From Halorussus salinus (GTDB lineage: Archaea; Halobacteriota; Halobacteria; Halobacteriales; Haladaptataceae), in assembly GCF_004765815.2 (NCBI RefSeq), contig NZ_SBIS02000014.1:1-64000 (forward strand): a DNA stretch of 64,000 bases. Reading direction: 5' to 3'. Shown here piece by piece: positions 8,942-17,254 of this stretch. Both the position numbers and the translations under genes were made by a program. Each line of letters begins with the position of its first letter. The stretch's first letter is position 1. The notes below the pieces were generated by a model. It was not told the DNA's origin and made no database searches. It worked only from the letters and a program-made list of their open reading frames with translations.

Positions 8942-9378
8942 CCGACACCTACGTCTTCGACACCGAAGCTATCGTCGCGTTCCTCTACGGCGAACCCGGA
9001 CACGAGACCGTCGCCGACCTGCTGGCCGACGTGTTCGACGGCGACGCCGAGGGGTATCTGGCGGAGGCGAACGCGAGCGAGGTGTTCTACCTCGTCGCTC
9101 GCTTCGAGGGGACCGACGACGACACGCCGACCGACGCGTCGCTCCGAACGGCGGACCGCGACGTTCGCGCCCTCGAACGACGCGGCCTGAACGTCGAGGG
9201 AGCCGACTGGCGACTCGCTGGCGAAATCAAAGCCGACGGCCACGTCTCGCTCGCGGACGCCCACGCCGTCGCGCTGGCGACCGACCGACAAGCGACACTG
9301 GTCGCCGGTGCCGACGACGATTTCGAGGAGCTTCCGGTCGCCGTGGACCTGCTCCGGTTTCGGGACCACGGCGTCTGA
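8938..9378 (+). CDS. vapC: PIN-domain toxin (VapC-like)
   Basis: 146-residue PIN-domain protein, the usual VapC size. The first acidic residue is Asp 8 in TYVFDTEAIVAF; further conserved acidic positions are in EANASEVFYL, in LADAHAVALA and near the C-terminal GADDDFEEL. These would bind Mg2+ for single-strand RNA cleavage. It overlaps the antitoxin gene by 4 nt. VapC toxins typically cleave tRNA or rRNA; the target here is unknown. Confidence 0.88.
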   Translation: MTDTYVFDTEAIVAFLYGEPGHETVADLLADVFDGDAEGYLAEANASEVFYLVARFEGTDDDTPTDASLRTADRDVRALERRGLNVEGADWRLAGEIKADGHVSLADAHAVALATDRQATLVAGADDDFEELPVAVDLLRFRDHGV

Positions 9379-9392
9379 AAACGTAGTCCGTC

Positions 9393-9432
9393 CTCACGGC
9401 GTCGAACACTTCGTTCTCACGGCGTCGAACAC
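9393..9432. repeat. Two copies of a 17-bp direct repeat (third copy at 10648)
   Basis: CTCACGGCGTCGAACAC occurs at 9393-9409 and 9416-9432 in a 23-bp tandem arrangement. An identical third copy is at 10648-10664, where it forms the last codons and stop of the minus-strand membrane protein gene. The repeats therefore bracket the HTH-PIN pair. Confidence 0.8.
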
Positions 9433-9458
9433 GTCGGTCTGTCTCGGACGAGGACAAC

Positions 9459-9487
9459 TTCTAATACCCAGTACATGGAACATGTAC
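9459..9487 (+). promoter_or_regulatory. Promoter and autoregulatory palindrome of the HTH-PIN operon
   Basis: An A/T box (TTCTAATAC at about 9459-9467) lies about 25-33 nt before the ATG at 9492, as in leaderless promoters. Between them, 9471-9487 is a perfect inverted repeat, GTACATG and CATGTAC with a 3-nt spacer, covering the likely transcription start. A repressor bound there would block initiation. Confidence 0.7.
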
Positions 9488-9491
9488 CGTA

Positions 9492-10058
9492 ATGTCTACC
9501 GACGACCGACCAACGACTCCGTCCGACCCCGAGGAGACGTTCGAGGACCTCCTCACGTACGCCGAACTGCTGAACTCGCCCCGACTCGCTCGCCTCTACG
9601 TCTACGTCCTCCGGAACGGCCCGGTCGAAGTCGAGACGGTCAAGCGCGACCTCGATATGGCCCACTCGACGGCCTACAAGTACGTCGGACAGTTAGAGGA
9701 GATGGGACTCCTCGTGCGGCAGAACGCCGAGACACCGGCGACGGTCACCGTCGAGCCGATTCGCCTTCGTCTCGAAACGGACCGCGGCAACGTCGTCGCG
9801 ACGCCCGCGCTGGTCGACGCCATCGGTCGCCAACTGGACGACGACGACATTCACGTGTTCGTCGAGCGACAGGGCGTCGCCAAACTGGCCGCCGCGCTCC
9901 ACTACACGCTCCGAATCGTGGCGGGCGAACTCACCCAGCGGACCGCGGCGGACGAACTCGGCGTCCACCCCGTCGAAGGAATGACCGTCTTCACCGCGTT
10001 GGAGAACGTGGTTGAGGAGGCCCCGGCGTACGACCCGTATTTGGAGTTCCCCAAATAA
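9492..10058 (+). CDS. Winged-helix regulator, probable antitoxin partner of the PIN protein
   Basis: 188 residues. The N-terminal half is a winged helix resembling TrmB/MarR types (recognition region LDMAHSTAYKYVGQLEEMG at about 57-75). The C-terminal half is a helical/beta domain I associate with a haloarchaeal family of unknown function (DUF7437-like, from memory) containing DDDDIHVFVERQG. The stop and the next start share one base (TAATG), so translation is coupled to the PIN gene. The palindrome before its start suggests autoregulation. By arrangement it plays the antitoxin role, though its fold differs from classic VapB. Confidence 0.8.
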   Translation: MSTDDRPTTPSDPEETFEDLLTYAELLNSPRLARLYVYVLRNGPVEVETVKRDLDMAHSTAYKYVGQLEEMGLLVRQNAETPATVTVEPIRLRLETDRGNVVATPALVDAIGRQLDDDDIHVFVERQGVAKLAAALHYTLRIVAGELTQRTAADELGVHPVEGMTVFTALENVVEEAPAYDPYLEFPK

Positions 10059-10597
10059 TGTCGGGCGAGCGGATTCCGAGCGGTAGCACCGCCGTCATTG
10101 ACACGAGCGTCCTGTTCGCGATGGGCGGGCCGTCGAACGAGAAGTATCGGGCCTTCGAACGGTTCGTCCGCTGGCGGAACGTCACGGTCGCGGTCCCCGA
10201 GCGGGTGGCCGAGGAGTTGGGCGAGAGTCCGGGCGCGTACGCCTACCAGCGCGACCGCCTCCGGGCGGCCCGCGACGCCGGGTGGCTCGAACCCGCCCGA
10301 GTCGATTTCTCGACGCCGCGCGTTCCGGAGGTCGTGGACACGACGCGCGAGCGAATGGCGAACCTCTCGGCCGACGACGTTTCCGAGGACCGAATCGAGA
10401 AGACCGACACCGTTCTGGCCGGACTCGCGTATCAGTTCGTCGCCGACGGCGCGACTCACGTCGCGGTACTCGTGAGCGATACGGTCGCCGAACGCGCCAT
10501 CGCGGACGCCCTCGCCGCGGTCGGCGTCGGCGACCGAACTGCGGTCGTCGAAGGCAGGGACTTTCTGGACGAACTCGTCACCGACGACTTCGAGTGA
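10058..10597 (+). CDS. PIN-domain protein, probable toxin
   Basis: 179-residue PIN-like nuclease. The first catalytic Asp is in AVIDTSVLFA (Asp 15), with a later acidic cluster around SEDRIEKTDTVLAG and a C-terminal VSDTVAERAIADAL. It is somewhat longer than VapC and starts within the stop of the HTH gene. The pair resembles a type II toxin-antitoxin operon with a winged-helix antitoxin. RNA cleavage is inferred from the fold only. Confidence 0.8.
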   Translation: MSGERIPSGSTAVIDTSVLFAMGGPSNEKYRAFERFVRWRNVTVAVPERVAEELGESPGAYAYQRDRLRAARDAGWLEPARVDFSTPRVPEVVDTTRERMANLSADDVSEDRIEKTDTVLAGLAYQFVADGATHVAVLVSDTVAERAIADALAAVGVGDRTAVVEGRDFLDELVTDDFE

Positions 10598-10647
10598 CGG
10601 GGCGGTCCGGTGCGACCCCGTGCGGTCGCGCCGGGGTCCGACCTGAC

Positions 10648-10664
10648 CTCACGGCGTCGAACAC
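10648..10664. repeat. Third copy of the 17-bp direct repeat, at the gene 3' end
   Basis: CTCACGGCGTCGAACAC, identical to the copies at 9393 and 9416. Here it encodes the C-terminal CSTP and stop of the minus-strand membrane protein. Its location at a gene end resembles an attachment site, but no integrase gene is nearby. Confidence 0.7.
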
Positions 10665-12634
10665 ATCGCCACGTCGCCGTTGACGTACACCTCGCCGGTG
10701 TCCGGGCCGCAGAGCCGCGACTGGGGGATATCCCGAATCGTCCCCGACCCGTTCTCGCCGGTCAGGAAGAACGACGCGCCGTCGCGTTGGTAGTCGCGGT
10801 AGACCACGATTTCGTGGTCCACCGGCCGACTCTCGTTGACGATGGCGGGCGCGGCGGGGTAGCTCCTCGTTCTGGTGAACACCGTCTGATAGGGGTGGTC
10901 GGTGTGCAGAATCTGGCGACCGGTCAGGCTGTCGCGGTCGGGCGAACCGGTCATCGCGCCGATGGTGTCCACGGCGTCGAGTTCCTGCTCGGTGTAGCTG
11001 AGTCGTTCGCGTTCGCCCGCGAACACCGGAGCGTCCACGGTTCCGTTGCTCGACATCACCATCACGCTCGGGAACACGAGCGCGAGGAGAACCGCGAACG
11101 CGACGAAGGCTCGCGCGTCGAGCGACCGCGAGAGGTAGCCCAAGCCGACCACGCCGAGAATCGCCATCGGCGCGTACATGAACGCGATCCACCGCTGAGG
11201 AACGAAGTTGTCGATGCCGAACATCGGCAGACCGAGGACGAACACCAGCATGACCGCCGTCGAGACCAGCAGGGTGAACGTCGCCTGCGAGGCGCGCTTG
11301 CGGTGGACGACGTAGAGACACCCGACGAACGTCAGGAGCATGAACAGCAGAAAGCCCGTCGTGTCGATGTAGAGCGCGATTTCTTGGACGAGTGTCGGCG
11401 CGCCACTGCTCGCCGCGCCGCCCCCGCCGGACGCGGCGCTCGTGCCGCCGACCAGATTCAGGAAGCCAGCGCCCGACCGGAGCGTCTCCAGCAGGTAGCT
11501 CAACACGAGCGAGAGGAACGGCTGGTCGGCCCCCGCGTAGGGCGTGAACGACCACATGAACAGGGTGAACCCCGCGTCGAAGACGAGGAGACCCAGAATC
11601 TTGACCGTCTTCTCGCCGCCGAAGGGGTCGAAGACGCTCGCCGACCCCGCGAAGGGGCCGTACTCGACCAGCAGTCGGGCCACCAGCGCCGACCCGAGCA
11701 GGACGAGCATGATGAACGTCGAGACCTGATGGGTGAGGATGAGCGCCACCGAGACCACCGCCAACAGCAGGAAGTCCCGGAGGCGGTTGTCCACGCGCAT
11801 CAGGCGCACCACCATGAACGCGAGACCGAGGAACAGGTACAGGCCCATGCTCGTCGGGATGACGTGGATGCCCCACTCGATGGGGTAGTCGGCGACGGCG
11901 TACAGCGCGGCCGCGAGGACCGCCCACCGCTCGCCGACCAGCAGGTTCGCCGTCGAGAAGACGAACAGCGACGCGAACGGGACGAGTAGCCCAACCGAGA
12001 GGTGGAGCGCGACGCGGAGCGACGAGTCGTACAACAGCGAACTCGCCACGACGTAGAGGTGGTAGAACGGCGCGGCGAAGTGCTTGTTGTCGTTTATCGC
12101 GTTCAGCGTCCCCTCGGTCAGGATGGCGTCGGCCAGCCGCGGGATGTGGGTGTAGAGGTCGATGCCGACGAACCCCGGATTCACGTACAGCGCCGGGAGC
12201 CGAATCGCGGCCGCCAGCACGACGACCTGCGCCAACAGCCAGTTGCGACTGTAGGCTCGCTCGCTGGCGAACAGCACCTGTCCGAGGACCAGCGTCCCGA
12301 GGAGGCCCGCGATGTCGTAGAACAGTATCGAGCGTTCGCCTGCCCGAACCGCGACGACGACCAGCGCGGCAGAGCCGACGAAGACGAGGCTCGGCAGGAC
12401 GGCCGAGACGCGGGCCGGAAGTCGCGGGAGGGCGTGGTCGTCACGCGTGCGACTCCGAACCCCGACGAGGTAGAGGAGACACGCCGCGCCGAGGACGACG
12501 GGAATCGTCTCGATGTATATCTGGTCGGCGAAGAACCGGAGCGGGAACAGCGCGGCCGCCAGCAGGACGCCGAGTCCCGCCAACGCGTTGTCGATGCGGA
12601 GGTCGCGGAGGACGCCGCCCAACTGCGTTGACAT
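10649..12634 (-). CDS. Multi-pass membrane protein, probable GT-C-like glycan assembly protein
   Basis: About 661 residues with many hydrophobic spans and a hydrophilic C-terminal part. I place the start at the ATG at 12634, which shares a base with the stop of the upstream glycosyltransferase gene (TGATG); longer forms would run into that gene. Loops between spans carry features seen in GT-C membrane glycosyltransferases, such as an acidic and His motif in an early loop (GIDLYTHIPRLADAIL) near residue 150. It is the last gene of the dehydrogenase-GT2-GT4 run, so a role in lipid-linked sugar transfer or polymerisation is likely. No specific family is certain. Confidence 0.75.
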   Translation of the reverse strand: MSTQLGGVLRDLRIDNALAGLGVLLAAALFPLRFFADQIYIETIPVVLGAACLLYLVGVRSRTRDDHALPRLPARVSAVLPSLVFVGSAALVVVAVRAGERSILFYDIAGLLGTLVLGQVLFASERAYSRNWLLAQVVVLAAAIRLPALYVNPGFVGIDLYTHIPRLADAILTEGTLNAINDNKHFAAPFYHLYVVASSLLYDSSLRVALHLSVGLLVPFASLFVFSTANLLVGERWAVLAAALYAVADYPIEWGIHVIPTSMGLYLFLGLAFMVVRLMRVDNRLRDFLLLAVVSVALILTHQVSTFIMLVLLGSALVARLLVEYGPFAGSASVFDPFGGEKTVKILGLLVFDAGFTLFMWSFTPYAGADQPFLSLVLSYLLETLRSGAGFLNLVGGTSAASGGGGAASSGAPTLVQEIALYIDTTGFLLFMLLTFVGCLYVVHRKRASQATFTLLVSTAVMLVFVLGLPMFGIDNFVPQRWIAFMYAPMAILGVVGLGYLSRSLDARAFVAFAVLLALVFPSVMVMSSNGTVDAPVFAGERERLSYTEQELDAVDTIGAMTGSPDRDSLTGRQILHTDHPYQTVFTRTRSYPAAPAIVNESRPVDHEIVVYRDYQRDGASFFLTGENGSGTIRDIPQSRLCGPDTGEVYVNGDVAMCSTP

Positions 12635-13611
12635 CAGGTGACACCTCCGCCGTCGGGTCGCCGGACCGTCCCGGCCGACGCGCTCGCGTCGCTTCCCGAC
12701 AGCACGCGCTCGTAGACCGCCCGAAGGCGCTCGCCGGTCGCCGCTAACTGCCACTCCTCGGGGAGCGTCGGCGATTCGGCGGGCGATTCCGAGGAGTCGC
12801 TCGCCGAGTCCGCGAGAGCGCGGTCGAGTTCCCGGACCAGTTCGTCGTCGGATTCACAGACCGCGACACCGGGCACGTCGCCGACGAACCCCACGTCAGT
12901 CGAGACGGTCGGCACGCCGCAGGCCGCCGCCTCCTTGACCACCATCGGGCCGCTCTCGCGCCGCGAGGTCACGAGGAGGGCGTCGCTGGCGTTCAGGTAG
13001 TGGGGCATCTCGTCGTAGGGTGCCCCGGTGACGGTCCGGAGGTCCGCCTCGGCGTCCGCCCGCTCGACCACGCGCTCGGCGCGCGAAAAGTCCTTCTCGG
13101 GGCGCTCCGGGGCGTATGGAAAGAGGACGACGATTTCGTCTGCGTCCCACTCGACTCGCTCGCGGGCCGCGTCCCGCGGAATCGGCCGGAAGCGGTCGGT
13201 GTCGATGCCGAACGGGACGCGGGTGTAGGGTCGCCCGAGCGCGTCGGCCATCCGGCGACTCGGTAGAATCGTCGCGTCGGCGAGGTCGGAGGCGTACCTG
13301 CTCAACTGGCGAATCCACTCGCGGTCGCCCATCAGGTCGGTGCCCCAGAAGGTGACGACGACCGGGCGTTTCGGGAGCGCCAGCGCGAACGGCGCGGTCA
13401 GCCCGTAGTTCGCGTGGACGAGGTCGTGGTCGTCCAGCGCCCGCAGGACCTCGGGGTAGAACCGGGCGTACTCGGCCGCGGTCCGCGGTTCGTCGGGATG
13501 GTGACTCCCCGGCACCTCACAGACCGTGGACTCGACGCCCGCCGCTTCGAGCGCGGCGACCTGCTGGTCGAAGAAGGGGCGGCGCTCCGTGACTAACTGG
13601 AGGACCTTCAC
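12634..13611 (-). CDS. Glycosyltransferase family 4-like protein
   Basis: 325 residues, GT-B fold. The N-terminal domain binds the acceptor, and the C-terminal domain has the retaining-GT signature SRRESGPMVVKEAAACG, with a Glu-x7-Glu-like pattern near residue 220, that binds the nucleotide sugar. It is shorter than typical family 4 enzymes (about 370). The start overlaps the GT2 gene stop by 4 nt, and the stop shares a base with the next start, placing it in a coupled glycan operon. It would add a sugar to a lipid-linked glycan on the cytoplasmic face. Donor and acceptor are unknown. Confidence 0.87.
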   Translation of the reverse strand: MKVLQLVTERRPFFDQQVAALEAAGVESTVCEVPGSHHPDEPRTAAEYARFYPEVLRALDDHDLVHANYGLTAPFALALPKRPVVVTFWGTDLMGDREWIRQLSRYASDLADATILPSRRMADALGRPYTRVPFGIDTDRFRPIPRDAARERVEWDADEIVVLFPYAPERPEKDFSRAERVVERADAEADLRTVTGAPYDEMPHYLNASDALLVTSRRESGPMVVKEAAACGVPTVSTDVGFVGDVPGVAVCESDDELVRELDRALADSASDSSESPAESPTLPEEWQLAATGERLRAVYERVLSGSDASASAGTVRRPDGGGVT

Positions 13612-14723
13612 TCGACGCGCACCTCCTTGTCGCGGTTCGCGCGCATGTCGAGGGTCATCGCGGTCAGCAGGGCGAGACAGCCGACCGGGAGCAGTATCGC
13701 GCCCGCGACGCTCTGCGTGGGACTGCTACCGTCGTCCGAGCAGAGCGCCGCCAGTCCCGCAATCGCGCTAGCGCCGACCGTCACGACGCCGAGGAGGTAG
13801 AACAGCGCCAGCGGGTGGAAGTCCCGGACCAGATACTTGGTGTGGAGTCGCCAGACGAACCGGTTCAGCAGGAGCGACGACAGCTTCGGGACGAACGACG
13901 AGTACTCGATACTGCTTGTCTCGTCGCCGTACACCGCGGGCATCGGCACGTCCGCGACCGTGTAGCCGCGGGCGTTGAGTTTGACCAGCACGTCGTTGCA
14001 GAACCCGTAGTCCTGATAGAACTCGTCGGGACCGAGCGTTTCGAGCGCGTCGGCCGAGATGGCGGTGTAGCCGTTCTGCGGGTCCATCGTCTTCCAGTAG
14101 CCGCTGGCGATTTTGGTGAGGAAGGTCAGCGACCAGTTGCCCAACAGCCGCCAGTCGGACATCCCCTCGCGGAACTCCGATTCGAGGAGCCGGTTGCCCT
14201 TCGCGTACGCCGCGTCGCCCTCGACCACGGGGTCCAAGAGCCGCGGGAGTTCGTCGGGGTCCATCTGGGCGTCGCCGTTCATGACCGCGATTACGTCCAC
14301 GTCGTCGTCCAGCGCCTGCGCGTAACCTGTCGTGACCGCGCCGCCGACGCCCCGATTTTCCTCGTGGCGAATCGGCACGACGCGCTCGCCGACGACTCCG
14401 CCGTCGGCTTTGGCCGGACCGTCGGCTTTGGCTGAACTGTCAGCTCCGGCCGCGCCGTCGGCGACCTCCGGGCCGCGCTCGCCCGCCGCACTTTCGTCGG
14501 CGTCGGCGTCGGTTTCAGCTCCCGCTTCCTCTGCGTCCCGCCGAACGCGCTCGTTTTCGCGCTCGGCGGCCCGCTGGACGTGTTCCCACGTGTCGTCGGT
14601 CGAGCAGTCGTCCACGACGTAGATTCGGTCCACGAACTCGGGGGTCGTCGCCACGACGGTCCCGACCAGTTCCGACTCGTTGTACGCCGGGACGACGACG
14701 CCGACTCGCGTGTTTCGGTACAT
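13608..14723 (-). CDS. Glycosyltransferase family 2 (dolichol-phosphate sugar synthase type) with acidic insert
   Basis: 371 residues. The GT-A domain has VVVPAYNES at 9-17, VVDDCSTDD at 36-44 and the metal-binding NGDAQMD at 149-155, followed by the acceptor region and two C-terminal membrane spans (about 305-360). This layout resembles polyprenol monophosphate sugar synthases and haloarchaeal AglJ-like enzymes. Between about residues 61 and 112 there is an Ala/Asp/Glu-rich low-complexity insert inside the catalytic domain, where homologues have a short loop. It overlaps the GT4 gene by 4 nt and follows the dehydrogenase gene by 1 nt. Confidence 0.88.
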   Translation of the reverse strand: MYRNTRVGVVVPAYNESELVGTVVATTPEFVDRIYVVDDCSTDDTWEHVQRAAERENERVRRDAEEAGAETDADADESAAGERGPEVADGAAGADSSAKADGPAKADGGVVGERVVPIRHEENRGVGGAVTTGYAQALDDDVDVIAVMNGDAQMDPDELPRLLDPVVEGDAAYAKGNRLLESEFREGMSDWRLLGNWSLTFLTKIASGYWKTMDPQNGYTAISADALETLGPDEFYQDYGFCNDVLVKLNARGYTVADVPMPAVYGDETSSIEYSSFVPKLSSLLLNRFVWRLHTKYLVRDFHPLALFYLLGVVTVGASAIAGLAALCSDDGSSPTQSVAGAILLPVGCLALLTAMTLDMRANRDKEVRVE

Positions 14724-14724
14724 C

Positions 14725-16071
14725 TCACAACCTCCGGTAGACGAAGCCGCTCTCCTCGGCGGTCTCGGCCTCGAACATCCCGTTCACGTCCATCAACACC
14801 GGCTCGTCGCCCGCCGAGGAGGCCGCGGCGTCGAGGTCCAGCCCCTCGAAGGCGTCGTGGGCGGTCGCCAACAGCACGCAGTCGGTGCCCTCGAACGACA
14901 GCGACTCGCGGACCTCGACGCCGAAGTGGTCGGCCATCGCGTCGTCGTCGGCGTGGGGGTCGTAGCCCGTCACGTTCACGTCGTACTCGTCCAAGATGTC
15001 GATGACGCCCTGCACCTCGGAGGTCCGGATGTCGGCGACGTTGGGCTTGTAGGCCAGCCCCAGCACCAGCACGTCGCTCTGGCTGAGGACCTTCCCGGCG
15101 TCGTTGAGCGCCTTCAGCGTGACCTCGCCGACGTGCTTTGGCATGTACTCGTTTATCTCGCGGCCCTTCAGGGTGAGTTTGGGCGTGTACCCCTGCATCT
15201 CCGACCCGTAGGCGAAGTAGAAGGGATCCACGGGGATGCAGTGACCGCCGACCAGTCCGGGCGAGTAGTCGTGGAAGTTCCACTTGGTTCGGGCGGCGTC
15301 CAGCACCTCTCGGGTGTCCAGTCCCATCTGGTGGAAGACGATGGAGAGTTCGTTGACCAGCGCGATGTTGATGTCCCGCTGGACGTTCTCGATGCACTTG
15401 GCGGCCTCCGCGGCCTCGATGGAACTCACGCGGTGGACGCCCGCACCGACGACCGACTCGTAGAGGGCGGCGACCTCCTCGCGGACTTCGGGGTCGTCCG
15501 CGCCGACGACCTTGACGACCTCCCGGATGCCGTGGTCGTCGTCGCCCGGCGAGGTCCGCTCGGGGGAGTAGGCCACGTGGAACTCGTCGTCGGCGGCCAG
15601 TCCCGACACCGACTCCAGCGCCGGGACCAACACGTCGCGGGTCGCGCCCGGATACACCGTCGATTCGAGGACGACGGTGGTGTCTCGGGTCAGGTGTTCG
15701 CCGATGGTGCGACCGGCCTGCTCGACGAACCGGAAGTCGGGGTTCTGGAACTCGTCTACCGGCGTCGGCACCGTGATGAAGACGAACTCGGCGTCGGCGA
15801 TGGCCGCGGGGTCGGCCGTGAATCGCACGTCGCTCTCGGCGATGGCGGCGTCGCCGACCTCGTCGGTCACGTCGATGCCGCGCCGCAGTCGTTCGATGCG
15901 CTCCTCGTCGATGTCGTATCCGAGTACCCGCTGTCCCGCGTGGTCGAACTCGACGGCCAGCGGCAGGCCGACGTAGCCCAGTCCCACGAGACAGACGGGG
16001 ACTGACTTCGGCGTCGTCTCGTCTCGGTCTAGCACCGAAGTCCGGTCGGTGTTCTCGTTGTACGAACTCAT
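14725..16071 (-). CDS. Nucleotide sugar dehydrogenase (UDP-sugar 6-dehydrogenase)
   Basis: 448 residues. The NAD-binding motif GLGYVG is at 30-35 and the catalytic Cys is in GGHCIPVDP near residue 277. The C-terminal UDP-binding domain contains LGLAYKPNVADIR. Sequence features (PTPVDEFQNPD, GYTPKLTLKGREINEYM) are closest to the TviB/WbpO type that oxidises UDP-HexNAc, though haloarchaeal AglM-type enzymes acting on UDP-glucose are possible. It is the first gene of a four-gene glycan run. An A/T box about 51-61 nt upstream (16122-16132) suggests a short leader. Confidence 0.88.
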   Translation of the reverse strand: MSSYNENTDRTSVLDRDETTPKSVPVCLVGLGYVGLPLAVEFDHAGQRVLGYDIDEERIERLRRGIDVTDEVGDAAIAESDVRFTADPAAIADAEFVFITVPTPVDEFQNPDFRFVEQAGRTIGEHLTRDTTVVLESTVYPGATRDVLVPALESVSGLAADDEFHVAYSPERTSPGDDDHGIREVVKVVGADDPEVREEVAALYESVVGAGVHRVSSIEAAEAAKCIENVQRDINIALVNELSIVFHQMGLDTREVLDAARTKWNFHDYSPGLVGGHCIPVDPFYFAYGSEMQGYTPKLTLKGREINEYMPKHVGEVTLKALNDAGKVLSQSDVLVLGLAYKPNVADIRTSEVQGVIDILDEYDVNVTGYDPHADDDAMADHFGVEVRESLSFEGTDCVLLATAHDAFEGLDLDAAASSAGDEPVLMDVNGMFEAETAEESGFVYRRL

Positions 16072-16204
16072 GTTGTGGGGGTGAATCGCTTCTCGTAGTC
16101 GTTCGACAGGCCGCGAACGGGTTTTATTATAGAGGCGGTAAGCCGCGGAACGCGGCCGAACTCGGCGAAATCGGCGGTCGGTGGTGAATCAGACTCGGCA
16201 CGCT
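16072..16204 (-). promoter_or_regulatory. Promoter region between DUF354 gene and dehydrogenase gene
   Basis: The minus strand reads TTACCGCCTCTATAATAAAA around 16122-16141, a variant of the extended promoter seen at other amino-sugar genes. Downstream of it is a leader of about 25 nt. I see no other feature. Confidence 0.5.
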
Positions 16205-17254
16205 TCATCTGGCGGCGCGCTCGACCAGTCGGTCGGTCAGCGACACCACCTCGTCGCGGACCCGCCGGGAGCGCGATCGGTCGAGTCGGGTCTCCTCGGC
16301 GTCGAGGCCCGCCACGTAGTCCGCGATGGTCTCGGCGTCCCGCGAGTGGACGATGCGCCCGTCCGCGACCAACTCGCGGTCCACCGAGAGGAGTTCGCTC
16401 GGGAAGAACGACACCGCGGGCTTGCCCATGCAGGCGGCCTCGCGCGCCATCGTCCCGGAGCCGGTCAGCACGCAGTCGGCGTGGGCGGCCAACTGGAGGC
16501 CGTCGTAGGCCTGCCGGGGGACGTGGACCTCCTCGTCGTCGTATCCGGCGGCGTACTCGCGGTCGCCGCGCCCGCGGGGCAGGTAGACCACGCTGTAGCC
16601 AGTGTCGGTGACGCCTTCCAGAATCGCGGGGACCAGCGACTCGGCGGCGTCCACGTAGGCCGCGCCCAGCGCCTCCGGCCGGACGACGACGTACTCCTCG
16701 AATGGAAGTCGGTCGGTGAACGACTCGTCCGGCTCGAAGTCGGCGACGTAGATGTCCTCCTTGTAGCCCGCGTAGGTGTATATCGAGGTCGCGTCCGCGC
16801 CGTGCTTTTCGAGTTCCGCGGTGTCGAACGCCTCCGGAACCACGGTGTAGGTCGCGCGGGCTTCGAGGAAGTTGTACAGCTCCTCGGCCCACAGGCCGTC
16901 CACGTAGGCGGTGATGTCGTTGTCCGTGAAGTGGACGGAGGGCATCCCGCGGGCCTTCGACGCGAGGACGCACATCGCGTTGCGCGAGGAGAGCGACACG
17001 TCCGCGGCTGGCGGGTCGGCCGCGAGTTGCGCGGTCCGGAGCGGAATCCCCACCTTCCGGAGCTGTGGGTTGTCGAAGTCCCGGCCCCGGACCTCGAAGT
17101 CGAACCCGGCCTCGGCGGCCAACTCGACCGTCTCGGTCTTCTCGCGCACGGTCGTCTTCAAATCGAGGTCGGGGAACGACGACAGCAGGCCCTCGAACAG
17201 GAACGGGTGGGACGGACTCACGAGGTCCACCCACGCGGTCGCGGTCCGGGTCAT
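16205..17254 (-). CDS. DUF354-family protein (GT-B-like fold)
   Basis: 349 residues. The start at 17254 overlaps the stop of the wecC-like gene as ATGA. The sequence matches the archaeal DUF354 family, with a probable Rossmann-like N-terminal half and a C-terminal nucleotide-binding half (TGSGTMAREAACMGKPAVSF near residue 265-285), similar in outline to UDP-GlcNAc 2-epimerase/glycosyltransferase folds. DUF354 genes commonly sit in archaeal surface-glycan clusters. As the third gene after wecB and wecC, a role with UDP-ManNAcA, such as transfer or further conversion, is a reasonable inference but not shown. Confidence 0.83.
   Translation of the reverse strand: MTRTATAWVDLVSPSHPFLFEGLLSSFPDLDLKTTVREKTETVELAAEAGFDFEVRGRDFDNPQLRKVGIPLRTAQLAADPPAADVSLSSRNAMCVLASKARGMPSVHFTDNDITAYVDGLWAEELYNFLEARATYTVVPEAFDTAELEKHGADATSIYTYAGYKEDIYVADFEPDESFTDRLPFEEYVVVRPEALGAAYVDAAESLVPAILEGVTDTGYSVVYLPRGRGDREYAAGYDDEEVHVPRQAYDGLQLAAHADCVLTGSGTMAREAACMGKPAVSFFPSELLSVDRELVADGRIVHSRDAETIADYVAGLDAEETRLDRSRSRRVRDEVVSLTDRLVERAAR

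Noticed and set aside
9393-10664. Integrative element with integrase
   Set aside because: The direct repeats suggest insertion, but no integrase or transposase gene lies between or near them, so only a cassette is claimed.
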